From Bradysia coprophila (taxonomy: Eukaryota > Arthropoda > Insecta > Diptera > Sciaridae), in the NCBI RefSeq assembly GCF_014529535.1, contig NC_050735.1, positions 10,985,739 through 11,049,738 on the forward strand: a stretch of DNA of 64,000 bases, in the 5' to 3' direction. Numbering within the stretch: the first letter of the stretch is position 1; each line of letters starts with the position of its first letter. Below, piece after piece: positions 59,513-64,000 of the stretch. A program made the position numbers and the translations under genes. The notes under the pieces were generated by a model that worked only from the letters and a program-made list of their open reading frames with translations, was not told the origin of the DNA and ran no database searches.

Positions 59513-59715
59513 AATAGTATTTTACATGACTCGGGATAAAAAGTTGAAAAGTAGAATTTTCGTGTGAATTTTGTTGATCCGAGGCAAAGCCGGGATCAAT
59601 AAAAACACGAAAACGAAACTTTTCATTTTTATCCCGAGTTATGTAATGGATTTTACATGCTGAGGGCTTCGAAAGAAGTGCTTAAAACATGAAAAGTACG
59701 GTTTTCGATGCATGT
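59513..59715. repeat. Foldback dispersed repeat, copy 2 (partner at 8196)
   Basis: tacatgactcgggataaaaa is inverted as tttttatcccgagttatgta. The segment matches 8196-8412 in opposite orientation, including the acatgctgagggcttcgaaa part. The preceding tttcaggcactagatgtgaa matches 8774. Confidence 0.7.
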
Positions 59716-59988
59716 ACAGGTATTTTTTTAGATATTGTAATGTCGATGACTCTTGATTTGATGGTATCGGAGTTTACAACAAATTAATGTCAGAAAAATC
59801 AGATCATTAATGTGTTTGCATTTTAAGTTGTAAAATAAAAAATAAATAAATAAAAACGCAATGCAATGTAGCATCGGAAGTCATTATTTTTTAGATGGTT
59901 TGGGCATAAAATAGCAAACACGAAATGGATATTTACATAACTTGGGGAGAACGTTGAAAGGTCGAGTTATCGTGTGAAATTTATTATA

Positions 59989-60140
59989 TCACAGCTCTGC
60001 TCCTTGCATGAACATAAGCAATATTCGAAGGCTTATGCAATAAAAATGACAGGCGTCATGATTTTACGCATACAAGTTTGAAAATTGGAAGACTTTTCGA
60101 TGTTTAAAAAATTATTGTGTGTGCTAGGAGCAGTGCTATG
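59989..60140. mobile_element. MITE-like element, second copy of the family at 50474
   Basis: tcacagctctgctccttgca and the inverse-type tgctaggagcagtgctatga bound ~150 bp. The termini match those of 50474-50686, with a shorter interior. Confidence 0.55.
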
Positions 60141-61484
60141 AAGAGCAAGAGCAAGATTTGCGGTAAAACTCAGTTTCTGATGATTTTACATAGCCAAAAA
60201 TCTTAAAATAACATGGCAACGATAATCATTAAGATTACGTCAACTTTTGTATTAATAATTGCCATATTATCGTCAGAAACTGAGTGCCGCACATGCATTT
60301 GTGTACTTCACTTCCCCCACAGTTTACATCTTCCACTTTCACAAGAAATATGTGCGCAATAGGCAGATCGTGAGTGGCATTAAAGAATTGATATATTGAT
60401 AACTAAATAGTAAATGGGGTTGTTTTGGACAATAGATGTGATACGAGCCGAAAGCGAGTTCGGCAACACATCGTATGCGCAAAATCCCCATTTACTCATT
60501 ATTCACTGGTGCGTATAAATATATGAAAATTCATTTACGCACTTTTTATATTTAGATTTTACGATTTTACCTACTCTAATATAGCCAGCTGCGGCAAATT
60601 TCATTCCAAGGATTTCATAAACGAAAATAGGAACGATAGGAACATATAGTATCGGCGCTGATATTCTAATTCGTTTATAGTGTTCAAAATACAGAAAACA
60701 TTTAAAGAGATGCGAAAAGCGATAAATGCATCGGTAAATTGTTGAGACTAAGTGATTGTCGAAACTAAAGCGAATCTGTATTATTTGCAAAATACACAAG
60801 ACAAAAATCGTTGAACAGATGCTACATATACGGTCAATATGTAGAACACACAAAATTTGCTTTTGATCTTTCACCGATCTCATTATTATGAGAAAATTTT
60901 AATTCTAGCTTCTAATCTTGACTGCAAATTTGTTTATCAATTTCCATGCGTTTAAACATTACACAATACAAGCAGCGAAATTTATTAGCAAATTACCCGG
61001 CACTGTTTGGGAGTTATTGATTTCAAGTTTTTCTGCAAAATTAGAGTGTTTCGACAGTCGATTAAGGTCTCATACTCATTAAAATTGGTTCGATAGACTG
61101 GAATTACTTCACGCTTCATCTTAAAATAGACTTGAACTATTATCAGTCTTCATAGACTTATTGACGTTACTGACCTACCTACTATGCATGGTTTATGTTT
61201 CGTCTATATAATTTTGTCTGCTTAATTAAGTTAGATATCAATCAACACAATGTGCACACTTCTAGCAATGAACAAATCCGCTGTGTTCGTTGTAGTATTA
61301 ATGTAGAAGGAAAAATGTATAATGAAGTGGACTCATCTGTCTAATCTAGTCAGTTGCAATTTTGACTGTGATCTGTTGCAAGCTCTGCATATTCATCTCC
61401 GCATTCAAATTGCGGTTTAGTGAAATTTTAATCAAACTTTCCTACCTTCGACATACATTTTTGGATCGATTTTAATATTTGAAA

Positions 61485-64000
61485 ATGAATACAACCGGCG
61501 GCCCGGGCATATCTGGATACATGCTGTTGTTGGGTGTACAAATTTTATTGTTGATTGTATACGCTGCAGTCGTTCGATATGACGACAGATTGCTGCCAAA
61601 CGGAAAAGACGATAATGATACAGATGAAGAAGACTTAATCATTCAGGACGACCATGTTCCAAGTTATCCTCGTAAGTGTTAACTTCAAATTTTTATGTTT
61701 GTGAAGTTTCGGTAAGCGAATAATAATTACTCAAGTTCCTTAGAATTTCTCATTCAGAGAATAGATTGCATTTCAAAGATTTTTTTAATGCAGGAGGGTA
61801 CATTACATCTACTACTTCAGTAAATTTACAAATTAAATTTGAACATTTTATGACAAAGACTTTTTTTGAAACAAATAAATCAGATCTCAGAGTTGCGAAG
61901 GTCAATGATGGTTTTAAAATAATTAAAATTGAGTGTTATAAGAACGGTTCTTGTATGACCCCCTGTGATATGATTGATAAGAAAATCGACAATAAACAAC
62001 GAAGAATAATAAGCACAGAATTATTTAATGAAAAAGTTGCGCTGGATGTTAAGTGAATTTTAGTCCAGTGCAAATATGAAACGGTTCAAGAACTGTATTG
62101 TTCAAGAAAATTCTTAGAAATCAAATTTTTCTGTCATGCGTTGCCCGCAGAAAATTATGTCATTTTTGTCTAGTCAAGTAGATGTCTTCCATTGATTTGA
62201 GGAATCTCTTATATGTAAAGCAAAACAATCTAGAAATTCCATCTGTTGGGCCGTTGGCACTGCAAGAACAGGCAAAGGAACAGATTTTATTAACTGTCAT
62301 TTGACCTCTCATTTTGTATGGAACGTCCGTAACGCAGTGGCTCAACTGATTGTATATGGAGGCTGGAGGCTCCTTATTAAAATTCTGTTATTTTGCCTGT
62401 TCTTAAAGTACGTTGGCCGTTGGTCGTCTAACAGAATTCTTATAATTATTTCAGCATCAAACCAGGAAAAATACATGAATTCAATCATAGCACTGAACCA
62501 AGCAAGCACGAACAGAATTTCAAGGAGCCTCCTCGACGTAGTAATCAAAATTTCTGATCGGCTTTTCGACCATTAAAAAATCTGTTCTTGTGCCTGATAT
62601 TGGAGTGCTTGGTGCTGCGGTTCAGTGTTATAATTCCATAAACGTAATGCGAATAAAATAAAAATTATTTCAGATTTCCAGGACATTCATGTCATGATTT
62701 TTGTCGGTTTTGCATTTCTCATGACATTTTTAAAAAGATATGGCTACAGTGCAACGGGATTTAATCTATTCTTTGCTGCCTTAATCGTTCAATGGGCTAT
62801 CGTTGCAAGAGGCATATTTGATCTCGAAGATGGACAAATCAAGTGAGTTTGATGATTGATTTAAAGTTACATTTTTTCTGTACAGTCAGAGACAGTGAAT
62901 TTTCAGCATTAATTTGCTTCAGCTGTTTTTCAGCTGATCCACACATACAATCAAAACTTTGTAATTGTTTATACGGTTGAGCTACTACACACACGTGCGT
63001 GGTAGTGGTAAAACCTTATAAAGACGTATAAACAGTTTTGATGGTTTGTGTGGATCAGCTGAAAAACAGCTGAACGAAATTAATGCTGAAAGTTCACTGC
63101 CTCTGACTGTACTGTTTATGTACTTAATTGAGCTAACATTTAACTGCTGAGTAAGATTTCAAGATATTTTCGAACTCCGTTCTAACTGCTGCGTACACAT
63201 AATGATTTCAAGAGAAAATGTTTCTTGGCTTAACTCTATTGAGATTAGTTTGCAGTTTTGGGTGTGTATTTTCTATTATAGTTTAAGTTTGAGTTGAGCC
63301 TGGAGCAACAATTGCTCTTCAAAGCCCCATGTTAACCTTTTTAAAAGCTGTAATCTGAGGTTTATTAAATTTGAGAGCTCCGAACTTACTTACATCTGTG
63401 TTCCGTCTCTGCTTTCCGACGATAAGATATAAAAATTTTGGGAATATATTTCAGAAACTTAAGCTGTAATCGAATTTTGGCTTTGTTTTCATTGAATCAA
63501 CGCACTTCAAGCATAAGTGGTATTCTGTATATGGAACAGTGTATCAAACAAATCTGGAAAAAAAATCATACAAAAATTTGGCATCTGTCACTCAAATCAC
63601 TTTTGCTTGAAGTGCGTTGGTTGAATACATTTAAAAAATCTTTTGCTTACTGTTCCTCTTTAACAAAAACAGATTGTCCTTGGACAATATAATCGGAGCA
63701 GACATTGCAGCTGCTGCTGTACTAATTAGCATGGGAGCGATGCTCGGACGAATAACACCAATTCAATTACTGTTGATGGGGCTAATTGAAATCGTTGTTT
63801 TTGCAGCCAACGAACATTTACAGTTGGAAATGATGAGTGTATATACGATTTGAAAAGATTTTGTTAAAATTCAATGCTCGTCTCATATCAACAATTTGCT
63901 GCACATTTTTAGATCACTGATGTTGGTGGTTCAATAACGGTACACGCGTTCGGTGCCTATTTCGGTTTGACTGTTAGCTTTATGTTACGACCGAAATCAG
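61485..64000 (+). CDS. Rhesus-type ammonium transporter, 5' part (runs off the window)
   Basis: A membrane channel of the Amt/Mep/Rh superfamily that conducts ammonia or ammonium. Exons seen: 61485-61671, 62674-62842, 63673-63838 and 63913-64000 (cut by the window end). Phases match, giving 203 codons so far. The N-terminal segment [17 protein letters not shown] is M1. An acidic linker follows (DDNDTDEED), then the family hallmark [30 protein letters not shown]. Later come [20 protein letters not shown] and [15 protein letters not shown], which carries the conserved His/Phe region of Rh proteins. I started at the second Met-like codon because the upstream in-frame codon is TTG, not ATG. The remaining C-terminal half lies beyond 64000. 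Confidence 0.93.
62489..62637. repeat. Imperfect inverted repeat in Rh intron 1
   Basis: gcactgaaccaagcaagcac and ctgttcttgtgcctg...gtgcttggtgctgcggttcagtg are inverted partners with mismatches. A related gcaagaacaggcaaaggaac lies at about 62262. It is probably a decayed foldback element. Confidence 0.5.
62883..63109. mobile_element. MITE A, copy 2, in Rh intron 2; TA-flanked
   Basis: The 227-bp element runs from CAGTCAGAGACAGTGAATTT to the inverse ...GCCTCTGACTG, with TA on both sides (62881-62882 and 63110-63111). The inner arms ttcagctgtttttcagctga and inverse match copy 1 at 42998. It lies 40 bp after the exon 2 donor and is spliced out. Confidence 0.9.
63491..63626. repeat. Inverted repeat near the end of Rh intron 2
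   Basis: attgaatcaacgcacttcaa is inverted as ttgaagtgcgttggttgaat with a ~75-base loop. It ends 46 bases before exon 3, so it could fold close to the acceptor site. Confidence 0.7.

Larger units (their letters stand above)
58600..61484. other. Divergent intergenic region between acid sphingomyelinase and the Rh transporter
   Basis: It holds both promoters and several repeats: a foldback at 59513-59715, a MITE-like element at 59989-60140, and small palindromic pieces near 60420-60490 (gatacgagccgaaagcgagt). Minus-strand frames near 59067-59332 and 60503-60883 do not resemble a known family. Confidence 0.6.

Noticed and set aside
62325..62410. Third tRNA-like sequence in Rh intron 1
   Set aside because: A gcagtggctcaactgattg stretch resembles an A box, but no matching anticodon or T arm could be drawn.

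Overview
The window looks like a piece of an AT-rich insect chromosome, most likely from a dipteran. The evidence is spliced genes with GT/AG introns, a tandem pair of divergent ionotropic receptors, a Rhesus-type ammonium transporter, and many short inverted-repeat transposon remnants. A nematoceran such as a fungus gnat is a guess only. I joined exons by hand and checked that the reading phase is kept across every junction. This worked for all complete multi-exon genes: total coding length divides by three for the secreted Cys-rich gene, tyrosyl-tRNA synthetase, carboxypeptidase Q and acid sphingomyelinase.

Layout. 0.6-33.3 kb (+): one four-exon gene for a secreted 430-residue protein with a six-cysteine module. 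Its introns of about 18.2 and 13.2 kb fill half the window and hold only repeats. 35.7-38.8 kb (-): EFL1, the GTPase that releases eIF6 from 60S subunits. Its eight visible exons end at a good splice donor, but the exon for the C-terminal domain is not visible before the convergent neighbour. 40.2-46.7 kb (+): a segmental tandem duplication carrying two single-exon ionotropic-receptor genes whose differences cluster just before the first membrane segment. 48.1-50.2 kb (+): cytoplasmic tyrosyl-tRNA synthetase with a C-terminal EMAPII-like domain. 53.6-55.3 kb (+): carboxypeptidase Q (M28 family). 55.95-58.6 kb (-): acid sphingomyelinase in nine exons, one of 16 nt. 61.5 kb to the right edge (+): first four exons of a Rhesus-type ammonium transporter.

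The genes do not form one pathway. EFL1 and TyrRS serve translation. Carboxypeptidase Q and acid sphingomyelinase are both secreted or lysosomal hydrolases and are convergent neighbours. The receptors and the Rh protein are membrane proteins.

The non-coding part is rich in palindromic elements. Two hAT-type MITEs have perfect 8-bp target duplications. Two related MITEs are flanked by TA, one of them with another MITE inserted inside it. Several foldbacks have arms of 175-425 bp. A 1.75-kb element has ends made of TCAGG-type repeats and holds two long hairpins. The most unusual structure is at 52.9-53.3 kb: two neighbouring hairpins with exactly matching arms (21/21 and 56/56 bases), each with a tRNA-like sequence at its apex.
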